64,000 bases of DNA from Chaetorhynchus papuensis (GCA_013396525.1 VWYX01000702.1:346716-410715), one strand, 5' to 3'. Counted from the stretch's first letter, positions 50,811 through 63,314 are shown. Notes: a model not told the origin generated them from the sequence alone. Numbers and translations: made by a program.

Positions 50811-53237
50811 TCAGCCTTAAGATGACACACCCACATCCCCAGCGCACACACATAACTATTTTTAATATGTTCTGTAGGGTTTCCCACTGGGACTGGCAGC
50901 AAACAGCCCATAAATTACTTGCAAAAGAGATGAAAGCAAATTATAATTCAACAATTTTTGTATGGAACAGATTGCTTTACATAGGAATAGTTGGTTTGTG
51001 GCTGTCTAAAACTAATTATCTCATTCCATTCTCAATGACTTATTTATTAATGGTGCTGATTTTACTCATACACAGCTTGGAGTACACAAAACAGTTTTAT
51101 ATATAAAATTGATAAATACATTTAATTTATTGATTTGCAAATGAAAAATTTATATGATCTAAAAATTTTATTGGTTCTTAAGAATGAAATATTGATTTTT
51201 GTGTGTAATATAAGTTTCAGATGTGCACTTAAGTAGAGGCAGCAGAACTGCTTATACCACTTGGTGGAAGTCTAACAAGCTTTTCAATCTTATATTTATT
51301 TTGAGGGCTTCATAGCTAGGTCATAAAAAATGAGTTTGGGCTGCATCTTCTTTTAGGACAGTTGTGTATCTACTGCTTGACATCTCAGCCATGAGTGCTT
51401 TTAAACACATTCATAAAACAGATTGGTCACTGTTAAGCTGTACATGTTTAAAGTAAATACCCATTAATGTAACTGCACATTTATTTCTGTCTATAATTTC
51501 TGCAATTGGCAGTTTGGCATCTTCTGTGTTTTCTGTTGAAGAAAATAATGTATCCATTGAAGAATAATAAAAAGTATTTTTATTATTCTACATGCTACAT
51601 AGACAAGCTACAAGACTACCTTACTACATGCTTCATAGACAAGCAACATGTTGACTTACGGCTCATCCTGATGGTCCTGAGGACAGTGAGAGTATTTTCA
51701 TAACCTGAAATGTTAATGAGTTAATTCCCCTTAGCTCTGGGGCAGAGAAACATTCAAGCACATCATGACAGTGTGCCCCAATCTCAACAGGGCAGCGGTG
51801 CGGTTCACTGACTTGCAGATTCCTGTTGATCCCACACACATTGTGCCTAGTGTTCAGAAAGAGAAAGGTAATGAGCTGCATTCACAGTGATTCTTTACAT
51901 TTCTGCATAAAATACATATTAAGATGCTTACTTTGCATAATAAGGTTATACACTTCCCACCAGAGTGTAGGAAGGATTTTGCGGCCATTATAATTAGCTT
52001 TACCAAGAATAGGAATGTGTGGACAACTTCATTTATTCACATATTATATCCCAGTCAAAGCAAGGTGAGTGAATTGTTTCTGGGGTTTTTTTTACTTTCC
52101 TTGTATCAAGATTTGTTCAGCAACAGACAGGTGGGATCTGATCTCAACTGGAAGCCTACTAGAGTTAACAGTAATGTTATAGGTATTAATTTGCAGGGGA
52201 TTTTCTTCACACACACACACTTTTTATATGTTTGTCTAATTCTGAATCTTGTTTTTATTATGAAACAACTGGAAGAAGAAACACAATTGAATGGAATTAT
52301 ATACTCTGTGTCAGGTATCTCTCTGTGGATTTGCTGTGGTTTCAAGGTTTTATAGAATGTCTGAGTCATGACATGTCACTGCATGGTAGATTAATTTGGT
52401 CCCAGATATTGGCCAAGGTATTTCCAGCTATGCAGATGGGCTGGACAGAAAATAACCTCTGTCACATCACACCTCAAAAGAAAGAGTTTTATCTACTACA
52501 TGTACCCATGTAGACATGCAGACACTTGTTTTTACCTTGCTTCAGTCTTTGTGCTCACCTGGAGACATGACGCTTATAAAACTACCCACTGATGGGTGTC
52601 AGTATAGCAGCAGTTGTGGGGCCTCTGAAGCTGAGTACCTGCATGACCAAACCTGAAGCCTTGTGTCAGAAAACAATATAAATTAAACGTAGATGGAAAA
52701 GGATGCAATAAAAAAACTGGAAAAATACAAGGTAATGAAGAAAATGTGGGATAAAGTGGTAATTATCATGACTATTTGAAGTTTTAAAGAATGGTTAAAG
52801 AGTGGATAAATGACACATTTGCAGATCCTACTTTTAGATTCTTTACCAAAGGACCTGCTATACAATTATTTGGGGAACCTGACAGGTGAGTTATATGTGT
52901 AATTCTAAATAAACTGATTGCTGCTTAAAAATACCCAGGAGTACGCTGATTCATTAAAAGTACTTGCAAAAACCACATAGATAGAATAATTTTTGTAAGG
53001 AATATTTATTTTCAGTTCCATTTAAACAACCCACTTTTGTAACACATACTAAAATCTTTAGGAAACATTCTAAGAAATTTCAGGATTATAACCACAGGAA
53101 TGAATTAAATGTATTTCAGTTCTGCAGATTAAAATACAGAATATGTTTGCATCATCCTGCATTTTTTTAGGTTGCTGCCTTTTGGTATGCTTTACATTAA
53201 AAATACATGACTGACACTCTTTATACCAGTAAGCCTT
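50811..53237. other. Intergenic, no gene recognised
   Basis: AT-rich sequence. It contains the 36-bp tandem duplication at 51588-51659 and a short (CA)n run near 52210-52220. The 143-codon plus-strand frame at 51924-52355 overlaps an 87-codon frame on the other strand and has no recognisable motif. Confidence 0.55.
51588..51659. repeat. Two-copy 36-bp tandem duplication
   Basis: Copies at 51588-51623 and 51624-51659 both begin with 'ctacatgct' and share 'catagacaagc' at the same offset. They differ at several later positions. It is a simple old tandem duplication with no coding implication. Confidence 0.8.
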
Positions 53238-53243
53238 TTTATT
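53238..53243 (-). promoter_or_regulatory. Candidate distal poly(A) signal AATAAA (minus strand)
   Basis: TTTATT on the plus strand reads AATAAA on the minus strand. It sits in an AT-rich, repeat-free block (53240-53760) that resembles the end of a vertebrate 3' UTR. A T/G-rich stretch follows within 30-60 bases on the minus strand. It is 3.7 kb downstream of the ZNF804B stop, so it could be a distal cleavage site of that gene or belong to nothing transcribed. AATAAA is common in AT-rich DNA. Confidence 0.25.
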
Positions 53244-56200
53244 GAAAAAAAATATTATTGCATTAAGCTACATTCCCAGGGATTCCTTGAATAAGCTAAA
53301 AAAAAAGTCGCTTTGCATGTACAATAGTGCAATTCACTTAGCTACTGTATAATATAAAACACTTTATACAGAGAATACAAAACAAAATTACTAGTTTACA
53401 TATTATACTAGCCAGAGTATTATCCAGTTTTAAATATAAACTTGACACTTTTAAAATCAATCTGATCAAATGGCATTTTTATGCAAATCTGCACAACAAA
53501 TATACTTGTTGAATGTATTCCAGAAGTGCATCAGATGCAAAAAAAAAAGCCCCAAACAGCAACAAAAAAAATGTATTGTGGTGTGACTCAGGAAAATTTT
53601 TTTATTGGAATTTTAATGTGTGGGTGACCTGTTTCCTTGGAGTATGTATCAAGAATATACAATCAAGGTAAAATAGATTATTAACTTGGTGTGTATATAT
53701 TACTGCCATAAGGATACTGAAACTCTTTTAAAAATCTGTTTAAATAAAATCAAAATTGTAGCATGGCTCCATACATCAGGCTCAATAAAGCTTTTAATAA
53801 TTATGATAATACATATTTAAAGTACATTACTGATGAAAAACAAATATGGCAGCAATTAGAGAAAATATATAATTTCAGCTGTGCCGATAGCTTTATTACA
53901 CTTCTCCAAGAAAATCCCTTCTGTGCGCTAAGAATGTGCACTAACTGGACATTGCCTCTGCTTGGTAGTCAATGATTACTGATTTTCTGTTGTGCTGTTT
54001 CTGTTCTTAATCTCTCTTTTTCTCCCGCTTAAAACATCTCAAGATCCTAATTTCCGTTGTTCCAAGAATTAAATTTAATCTTCATTGTCAATTTATCAGC
54101 TGTACCAGGTTGGTATGTACAGTGATGCATGGAAATCCTATGATTTCATTTCTTCTAGGATCCCATCATGTGGTGCATACGTTAAGGGAAACAAATACAT
54201 CTATTTCCATAAATGATCTATGTAGTAGGATATGGTTATGTTTGATTTGGTCAGGTTTCTTGCCACAGAAATTTCTACAGTATTAACATTGTCCGTAAGA
54301 AGTGGGGATACAAAATGTGTGTACTACATTAAAGATGAGATTGGCCCATCATTCCTTCAGTTCCCTATTTTTCTTTTGGTGTTATCTACTCAGGATACAA
54401 CTGAACTCCTATACTCATTGAGAGCAGCTGTGTTTACTTCGACTGAGATGAAACTGGGCCCATAAATTTAAAAGCTTGTGGGGCTGGAAATGCATCTTTT
54501 TTGCTGGTATTATCCCTGAACTGCTGGTGATGGTAACGCAGCCCAGTCAGCCCCTTCCAGGGCACAGCATGACCTGCTACTTCAGATGTCCAATTCAGAA
54601 TGTTTCTACGGAGTTATGACTGATGTTTCCTAGTGGTCCACTGAGTGAGTGATCTCCATCCAAGCAAGTAATAATTTTCAGAGGTGTTAAGTCTCAGTCA
54701 GTGAAATATGTTTGATTCTCAGAAAGTGAAGTATCGGGCATACAGTAACTATATGTAAATTCAGATCTTCTTCTGGGAAAATTTTCAGCCAAAAATTGAA
54801 AGGAAGAATTGTTAAACTGTGGAAATACTTAGTTTTACATCTTTTCCAAAAAAATTTTTGACTTCCTTTTTTCTGAAGCCATAATTTCAATTATAGAATT
54901 TCTCCTACAATTTAAATGAGAAAAATAAATATAATTTATGTGCTACTTACATACAGATAAGTAACACCAAAATGCCATGAATCCATTCTGTTAAAATGGA
55001 TTGAAAAAATAAGTTGGGAATCAAATCAAGATGTTTGAGGGTGCTGGTGTCACCAAACTTTTTCAACACCAGAATGTTTTGTTTCTGCATAGTCTCCATA
55101 ATTTTTTTGATGGTTTTTATTCAATAGCTAAAAGATCAGGTATTTAAAGCTACTTTGAAAATACAAACTTTGAAAATACAAAACTAGCAGTCACAACTTG
55201 TAAAGAGATTGGAAAAAGTTTGACTTATTACCAGTTTATGCTGAAGAAGCTCCAGAAAGACAGAAATTAAAACAATTCCATTTTATTGCAATGGATCAAT
55301 GTATTTTGATTAAAACTAAGAAAATTGGTCCTGTTGTATTTTAAAGACACAACTTATTTGTAATTGGGTTTTTCAGCTTATTCAGGTAGCTGAATACAAT
55401 GGAATAAAGTTCCTCCAAAAGTTTTTTAATGTGTTTTATATTGATTCTGAAAGATAAATTTTGTGCACTACATTTTTGCAAATGAATTGAAGTTATTTCA
55501 AATGTTTTTAATCCAAACAAACAGGTACTGTCTGTTGGATACTTCATGGTCCAATTTTATTGGGAAGCATGCCTGCAGTCTAACCATAATTATAAACCTT
55601 ATTTCATGCTAAATGTCCTGTGTTCAGTTAGAAACATTAAAAAAATATTCAAACTATGTCGTTCAAAGAGATGCTGAAGCCTTCGCCTATTTCCAGATAC
55701 ACAGTTATTACGAACAATTTTAACCACGCATTACTCTGAAGGTTGGATACCTGCATTCAAACATCGTGGATTCAGAATTTCGATTTGCTTGTTGAGAGTT
55801 TGGGAAGCCATGCGAGAATCTTGACATATTTGTTTAGATTCAATATACTTTTAAATTCTGAGTACTTGGACAACTTTTTCTCTGAGTAGAGCCAGTTTTT
55901 GAAGAGTTGATCAGAATTTTACTTCTGCATTTTTATGAATATCAGCATGATTTTATAGGACCAGCCAATTGTTTTCTGTTGTTTGCAAAAGGGATGGAAA
56001 ATATTTACACATTCTTTGGGAAAGACTCTTCCACACATCAGAGGTTGGTTTGGTAGGAAAAAGCGTTGCAGTTTTGGCCAAGGACCTCTGAGGTTCAAAG
56101 CCAGCAGTGGCTGCCTGGCAATTCTGGGCTGCTGCGGCTCACCCTGATGTACCCTATGATACAGCCATACACAGGCAATGCCAAAGAACTTCTTGGTGAG

Positions 56201-56893
56201 GCTTCTTGGATGCTTGGCTCACAGAGAAAAGTAGCAGCCTGCTTGTGCCAGCACAGAGCTCCCTATGCTAAGGGAATATTTTGTTATGCACCCGTGGCCT
56301 GACTGCAGTCCCTTTACACTGTCCAAGCAACATATGCAGGGATGAAATCACTCATGTATCTTCAAGATGTTGTGATCCTCTTCCTCTAGTGTTAACTCAT
56401 CACCCCTCCCTCTGAGCCTCCCTAGTTTACTTTGGTCAGGAGACAGCCCCAGGGTCTGGTGGTCCCAGATACCTTATTTTCTGCTCAGTCTAAAATACCT
56501 TAACCAAACCAGGCACTCTTTCATATACACACTCAGGAAATCAAACCTTTGAGGTGTGCCAAAATTGCTCAGCCTTAAATTGTGCTACTTTAAATCCCTC
56601 ATCTCTGTTGATACTGATCCCATTTTGTCTGGGTGCTGTGGTCCCATTCCTACTGACCATCATAGATTAAGCTTTGGGCTATTCTTTTAAAACACTCTGT
56701 AGAATGACATTGGCCACCCATCCTTCTTGTGATAGTATCACAGAAGGCTTTAAAGCAGCTTTTCCTCAGTGATACAAGAATAAAATCAACATTCATATGC
56801 TGTTAGCCAGATTGTGGACTTTAAAATATTTGCTGTTATGCTCTCAGCAAAACAGTAGATTTCCCCTCAGACATGTGATTGGATGAGGAACGC
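53244..56893. other. Region downstream of ZNF804B, no gene or repeat recognised
   Basis: AT-rich and free of recognisable CR1 or LTR sequence, unlike the rest of the window. It may be a long 3' UTR or conserved intergenic sequence. Small local duplications occur ('actttgaaaatacaa' twice near 55151-55181). The segment 56060-56750 is somewhat GC-richer, with no supportable open frame. Confidence 0.5.
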
Positions 56894-56904
56894 TTTATTT
56901 TATT
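56894..56904 (-). promoter_or_regulatory. Proximal poly(A) signals (overlapping AATAAAATAAA) of ZNF804B
   Basis: Two overlapping AATAAA hexamers on the minus strand lie only 38-48 bases after the TAG stop of ZNF804B. If used, the 3' UTR would be very short, about 60-75 nt. Position and strand fit, but use cannot be judged from sequence. Confidence 0.4.
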
Positions 56905-56941
56905 TAAATTTGGGGTTGGAGCCATGGTGAAGTCATTTGGG

Positions 56942-59900
56942 CTAGTTTAAGTAGCTGGAAACACTGAAAACTTCTTTTGTTGTAGGTAACTGTTGGGTCT
57001 GGATGGAACATGAATAGTGATGGGGCTCTTGCCCTTGGAATAAGGGATGAACTAAGTGATTTGGGTGTATAGCAGAAGGCGTGGCTGTGTTCAGGTGTGG
57101 TGCAAATAATGCTGGGATATATGCAGCGTGTGGCAGTGCAGGGAAGGGCAGCGGGGAAGGGTGGAGGGGAGTGGCAGAAACCAAATGCAGTGGGTGTCCC
57201 GTCAGCAAAGCAGGGTGGGTGGGAATAAGGGCTGGTGCTAATGGGGAAAGTGATATGGGGGCAAAATGTGCCTGAGAGAGTGGGTGGAGGGGTGCCAGGG
57301 ACAGATGGCTGCCGTGGGGGTGCACAGAGGCCGAGACAGCAAAGCGTTGCAGCAGCGTGTGGTGGATGGTGGTGACAGTAGCCTGCTGCTGAACAGGGAG
57401 GGCAGAAACTGCTGGTGTTGCAGAGAAGGCAGCTGGTCCTGGGGCAGGCAAAACTTTCAGGTGTTTTGCCAGAAGTTGTTTCTGCATATGCTGCTGGGCT
57501 TGCAGCTGCAGCAACCTGTATTTGTCTACTTCTTCTGGTGTGAATGTGATAGGCTGCTGTGTTAAAGAGGGGGAGGTGGATTTACTGTACACTTCTAGGT
57601 CATTTAGTGTGTCACCATACTTCTGCATAGCATTGTCACAAAAAGAGTCTGAACTGCCTTCTGCCCGGTTCAAGTCCATGTTTACATCATGTAGTTCTTC
57701 TTTGGTCTCTGTTGAATTAGCAACAACAGAATATCTATTAGAGGGAAAAGCACCAGGGAAATCATTTGGTACTGGATCACAGCTTTGTATAAAGGGCTGC
57801 ACTTCACTAATGAAGAGATTGGATTGTTCCTTTATTGCTGTGTTCCTTTTTATGCTTGGGCTCTGATAGCCTGTTTCAATTTGAATTATGTCTTTAAGAA
57901 CACAATGATCATAATCAGTTCCAGGTGAAAGAGCAACATTAGTTATGTCTGATGCTTCAGAGCTGTTTTTCTTCACACTGTTTTCCAACAAACTGATTTC
58001 ATTATGTCCCATGTCATTTTTACCCATGCTTAACACTTTCTCTGGCAAAGGTATCATTGCAGTGTCATCTACTGATGATGAAAACTGAAGAGAAAAGTGA
58101 CTTTGTGAGTCATCCTTTAATTCTACCCCACTACTGTTTGAAAATCTCTCTGAATCAGGCATTTGTTCCTGGGTTTTCTTAGACTGAACTCTTTCTAAAA
58201 GTAACTTGGCTGTCATTGACTTTCTTTTTCCACACATGTCTTTTGCCAGGTTTTTGGAAGAGCAGGTGGCAAAGTTTTTAGACTGACTATTCACATTCAG
58301 AGAGTTGTAATGTGCAGTTTCAGCTTTTCCTGGCTCAGCGTTAGAACCTCTCTCAGCATCCTCTTTTGTTTTGTTGTCACAGTTGTCAGTCTCTTTTGAG
58401 AAGGATCCTGAACTGCTGCCCCTTGATATTCTGCTGCTAGATGATCTTTCACTGCTTCTAGAATCACTGGTGGAACCACTTTTGGATTTGTGGTAGCTGC
58501 TACTCCTACTATGCGCTTCGCCAAAATGCTGATGTCTACATCTGCTGTGTTTAGATCTGTCTCTGATTTGTAAAACTTTATGTCTTGAACATCTTCGATA
58601 TTTAATTGTGCCCCTCTGAGTACAGTTTCCAGTTCTGTGAATTCTACTATGACAAAGATAATCCTCGTCTGTGTCATCTGAAGTGAAAATACACTTGTGC
58701 TTTCTGTGTTTACATTTGTGCCTTTCATCTGTCTTGCTTTTTCTTTTACAACAACAAAGCAAATGATTTCTGCTGTGATTGTTTGATGTGGGACTCACGT
58801 AGCTCACGTAGCTACTCGTGCTGCTAACTGAAGTGTCAGAATAGCTGGAATGTCTGCCAGACGAGGACTTTTGAGGAGATGGGAATCTCCAGCATCTTGT
58901 GTAACTTCCACATCCTTCATTATCTGAATACCTGCTGTTTGAACTGGATTTACAACTAAAGAAACTCCCACTAGAGTATTTTCCACTGTCACTTATGTCA
59001 CTGCTGCAGCTGACCGCATCTTGAAGGGATCTGCAGTCATTTTGGTTTTCAGATTTTTCTTCAGAATCAATTAAATGACATTTTGCAGATTTTGATTTTT
59101 CAATCCTAGACATAAAAGCAGAAAAGGAAATGCTTTCGTTTCTATTGTTCTGAGTTTTTCTTTCACAGCTATGGAAATGATGCTTTAAAGGTCTTCTCAG
59201 TGTTGTTGTATAAAGACTTTTTTCTGTCACATAATCCTTTTGTGAGACATCAAGGTAAGCAGGCACTTTGGGTATATTTTCATTCAAATAATCTGCAATG
59301 AATGTTTGACCATTTTCATTAATTTCTTTCCGTATGTCTGACTCAGCTTTTTGCTTGGACTTTCTTGGGTTTAGGGGACCTTTCATCTTCTTTGGTTTCA
59401 ACAACTGATTATCTTGTTCATTTGACATTTGCTTGTGTTTTATTAAACCTGAGGGCTCATTTTCATCCGCAGTCTTATTTTTAGACAGCACTTTACAGCT
59501 TGCTTTGTTTGTTTCATGTTGTTTACCATCTCTGTGATTTAAGGAGAGTCTGAAGTCAAAATACAATGGATTACAGCCGTATGAAATACAGGGCTCAGTT
59601 TTTGTAAACAACAGTAATTCTGTGGGCCACTGCAGAGCAGTGGTGCCATCTTTGCTCACTACATGGAGGAAAGGCAACCCCTGGGGCTTAACTTCTTTAA
59701 CCATGGTCTCCTTTGGAAGTGTTTCTGTGTTTCCATCAGTGGTTTCTGAAATCTCCAAAGATCTTTCTCTTTTTATCACTCCAGGACCGTCATTAATGTT
59801 GCTTGAACAGGTCAGCTCAGGTGCTGGCTGTCGTGGGAGCTCAGATAACTGGTCAGGCAGGTGGGTATTGCTGTGCTTGTAGGTGTTCAGCTGTGTACAA

Positions 59901-60632
59901 AAATTGCTAGCTTGGCATGAAGGTGAAATGGGAGTTTCTAAGAATTGTTCAGATTCATTCAGTTTGTTGTCTTTCTCTGTTTCTCTCAGTGAAGCAGAAA
60001 AATTCAAATTTGAAAGCTGTATTTTGACTTTAGAATATAAAGGATTAGATCTGGATTTTTCGTCTGATTCCCTATCACTACTTTTATCATTTTCCTTTAG
60101 CATTTTAGGTTTTGCAGCTACATGACTTGATGCATTGTTATCCAAATCCATTTGGTCTTGTGTAATAGGTGACTCTTTATCCAAACTTGCTTTCAGGTGT
60201 TCCTCCAAAAGTGAGACACAATGACAGCCCTCAACCGCTTGCTTTTTTTTATGGTTGGGCGATTCACTACAATCATTTCCTTCTTCAGAGTTCTCACTGA
60301 AGACCGATGCTGAGGACTCCAGCTTCAAAGGGACTTTTTTAGAGAACGAAAAGGACACCCCTGCCCTTTGAGAGGTACTGGTGCTCTCCGGGAACATTTG
60401 TGAGATGTGATTTCCAAGTGCATGGTGTCTTTCAGTAGGGGGATGGTGCCTGCTTATAATAAGTTGTTTTTTCTCTAGTATGCTTTTGGAGAAACCTTGT
60501 GCTTCACTCGTGATGGTTCTTTGAGAACTCGCCGTGAACTTGCTGCCCTTGTACAGGAAAATGCCATCTGGTGGTTGCTGCTTTTCCAGGACTAATCGGG
60601 GGGCTTTAAGCAGTGGTCCACTCCCAGTGATG
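56942..60632 (-). CDS. ZNF804B: ZNF804B, large terminal coding exon (exon 4)
   Basis: This exon encodes the C-terminal ~1,229 residues of zinc finger protein 804B, a large vertebrate protein with one N-terminal C2H2 finger, a paralogue of ZNF804A and of poorly known molecular role. The frame is open from an AG acceptor at 60634-60633, preceded on the minus strand by a T-rich tract, to TAG at 56944-56942. The Met at 60397 is internal: 78 codons precede it in the same exon and align with the family (GIFLYKGSKF near the start). Diagnostic segments are AGVSFSFSKKVPLKLESSAS, LQWPTELLLFTKTEPCISYG, PFIQSCDPVPNDFPGAFPSN and ending SVSSYLN. It lacks the poly-Ala run of the ZNF804A C-terminus, so 804B fits better. 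Visible regions: a Ser-rich stretch (about 58780-59000), a Cys/His/Lys cluster LLCCCKRKSK…HKCKHRKHKC (58690-58775), an RS-like stretch (58390-58530), a Gln-rich LLQLQAQQHMQKQLL (about 57475-57520), and a Pro/His/Leu/Ala-rich tail. The first exon base completes a Cys codon started in exon 3. Confidence 0.97.
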
Positions 60633-63183
60633 CTTTAAGGTAAAAAAATAAAGAAAAAAGAAATCTGTATTAAGTAACCAAGTTATGACAGAACATGCAT
60701 TTGACAGTGACTGTCCAGTGAAGGAGAGTATCGCTCAAGTTTTTACAGGGGAAAGCTAAGTTTCAACAGGGTAAATGTGCAGTTTATCATCAGTTTGGGC
60801 ATCTATGTGGGCGAGACAGTCTTCACACACAGAAAATTACATGTTTAATGCCAGCACATGCTCTTTTTCAGAGTTATGCCTATGTACAAGCAGAAAAAAA
60901 AATTGGTTTTACTCCAAATTTATGTTAAGGGGAATTTGATCTGTCGTTAAGTCTTGGTTTTCTGAGAAGCCACTGCAAAGGAAATTGTGCCATGTTCAAA
61001 AAAAGATGCTTCCACCTGGAGCATCTGCAAAATCAAACTCTAAAAGAGAAACATTCTGCTTGATTAGGGAAGAATGTGTTTGTTTGAATTTTTTGAGTAG
61101 ATTCTTATTTTATCTTTAAATTATTCCACAATAAATGATTTTGCAAAATATTCAAAGAGATATTCATACTAAAACTGTCAGCAAACATTGGAGAGGAAAA
61201 AATTACAACTTCACTGATCTCATTATCAACCATGATTTGACTTACTTTGCCACATTTTCTCTTTCTGGATTTTATTTTCAATAATTACATTATTCCTCTT
61301 TTCTAAATATCTCAGATTTTAAATATGATTTAGTGTTCTTGTAATTTAAAAAAAAAGTTGCCTATTCTAGGGCCTTAACAAAAATGGCAAACCACTGATT
61401 TCTTGAAACAGATAATTGAGACTAAAATGACTCTTGCCATTTTCCATTAGAGATGTGACGTATATAGCCACTATAAAAGTGTTTTTCCAAGATATATTTT
61501 TAATACCCATTTCTTTAGACTAATTATCTACATTTGCTAGCAATGCAGTACCACAGTACACTATCAAGAAAAAAACTGGGAACCAGCTGAAATAAAGACT
61601 TTGATAAAAAATTTATAAAATATTTTAATTAAATGTAAAGGAATTAAAACTGCTAGATCTGCATATAAGCTATCTATAATTGGCAAGCATGTTTTATAAA
61701 TGCTATAAAAATACATTGATCTTCAGCAATGGGAAAGACAGAAAGACTCCCTGGAGTAGGGTCAACTCATACTATGAGAATATGTGTGTATTTCAGAGAA
61801 TATATTTGCATTTGCCGGAAATTCGGCATCAGGAGATACAAATTAACCCCTATTTGTGCATCAAGAACAAATTAGCTCTTGGAGAAGGCATATAGTGAGA
61901 TCCTTTTCAAAGTCTTCTTGGAATAGCAAAATAAAATTTTTCTGTGCACAATATTAGCAACAATTTTGTTGTCAAATTGAATTAGTTTGTTGTAAGGAAC
62001 TGTGTTGGAACCTGGGAAGGTAACAATTATATGTGTGTGTAGAGTTCTGCTTACAAAGGCTGACAAAGGTCTTCCCTGAGCAGCTGGGAATGCTGCCCCT
62101 CTGCCAAAATCACGGCGCTCAGCCTCCCCTGAGCCTATTGGTGATTGCAGAGAGGAACAGCAAGCTCTGTCTTTCCACACTCTTTGCAAAATATTATGAA
62201 CTCCTGGCTCTTTCTAGAAGCAAACCTGCTCCTTCCCACCCGGTCTCATTCTGGCTTTCCTATTATCACCGGCATTATCCGTCTATTTGAGACTACATCT
62301 TCAAGTGCGTGGGCACAAAGGCAGCTTCCCACAGGCAGCTACATTTGTTTCAGCAAATTTGTATGAAAATGGAGTCGTAATCATAAAAGTGATATATTAG
62401 CACTAAACTGGTATATTTCAGCAGATTGCTCAAAAGCAATTACATAGGCCAAAATGAATTTGTAATAAACTCTGAATGCTATTATTTCCAGGGTACAGTA
62501 GTCTTGAGATGAATTTAAAAGAATGTTAGTTTATTTATCTGATTAACTCATTGTGGTCATAGATTAACATAAACAATTGGTCTGATGGCAATCTATTCTA
62601 CTGAAGCATTCAGTGTCATTAAACAAAGGAGATTTCTCAATTTTAAATGTTTATTAGTGCAATCTTTGTTCTCTATCTTGATATTCATCAATAGAGCTAA
62701 CAGTATTAGACAAATTTAATTCAGTTAATTACTTGTTTTTCATTCAAATAATGATTACCCTACAGAGAAACTGTGAGAATAATCCCAGTACCCTAAATGT
62801 AGTAAAAATTATTCACAAAGGGTTTATCCTCTCCCATTAATTTGTGATCAAATCTTAAGACAGTCATACTAATCTCTTCAGGTCACTTTGGATAAGATAA
62901 AATGGTGATTTAAAAGTGTCTTCAAAACACTCAATTTAGAAGACATGAGAATAACTATCTACAGGAGGGAAAAAAACAAACTTTCAAACATCATGTAATT
63001 AAGTCAGGGGTTTTCAATGTCTGGTTTGCAGAGCAGGAACATTTGGAGTTGAAGACAGCTGAAAACAGGTTGCACTGCACACAATCTCTGTACATTACGT
63101 TGTGGAGGAGTAAAAATATTAAATTAAATCTTCTGGAAGGGAGGAGAGAGCATTAAAATCTCATACAAGTTTTAAAAACTTGC
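60633..63183 (-). other. ZNF804B: ZNF804B intron 3 (GC-AG type)
   Basis: The intron is 2,551 bp. On the minus strand it begins gcaagttttt at 63183 and ends with a T-rich tract and ttaaag at 60633. The donor is GC, not GT; see the findings. It is AT-rich, with a GC-richer patch at 62070-62330, and I see no nested gene or classifiable repeat. The intron number assumes the usual four-exon family structure. Confidence 0.85.
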
Positions 63184-63314
63184 CATTCTGACTGCTTTCG
63201 TAATTCTGCAAGCTGGTGGAGTCGCTTGAGTGCTTTTTCCTGTTTCTTCTCATCTTTCCATGACTTTGAAGCCACATTTCGAGCAAATTCCCTTTGTTTT
63301 AAATCTTTCAATCT
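63184..63314 (-). CDS. ZNF804B: ZNF804B exon 3
   Basis: The minus strand encodes 43 residues plus two bases: RLKDLKQREFARNVASKSWK, then DEKKQEKALKRLHQLAELRK and QSE, followed by TG. This is nearly identical to the segment directly after the C2H2 finger in human ZNF804B, a basic, probably helical region. SKSWKDEKKQEKALKRLHQ distinguishes it from ZNF804A (SKSRKDERKQEKALQRLHK). The acceptor is a good ttttcacacag ending at 63315. The exon's last two bases TG plus the first base C of exon 4 form a Cys codon conserved in both paralogues. It is too short to be found as an open frame starting with Met. The plus-strand frame at 63226-63417 is its antisense shadow. Confidence 0.96.

Noticed and set aside
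58297..58728. 143-codon minus-strand frame
   Set aside because: It is an alternative frame within the Ser/Arg-rich part of ZNF804B exon 4. The real frame is the long one and matches the family throughout.
57081..60125. Several plus-strand frames (57081-57275, 57266-57565, 57522-57866, 59622-60125)
   Set aside because: They are antisense shadows of the ZNF804B exon 4 coding sequence.
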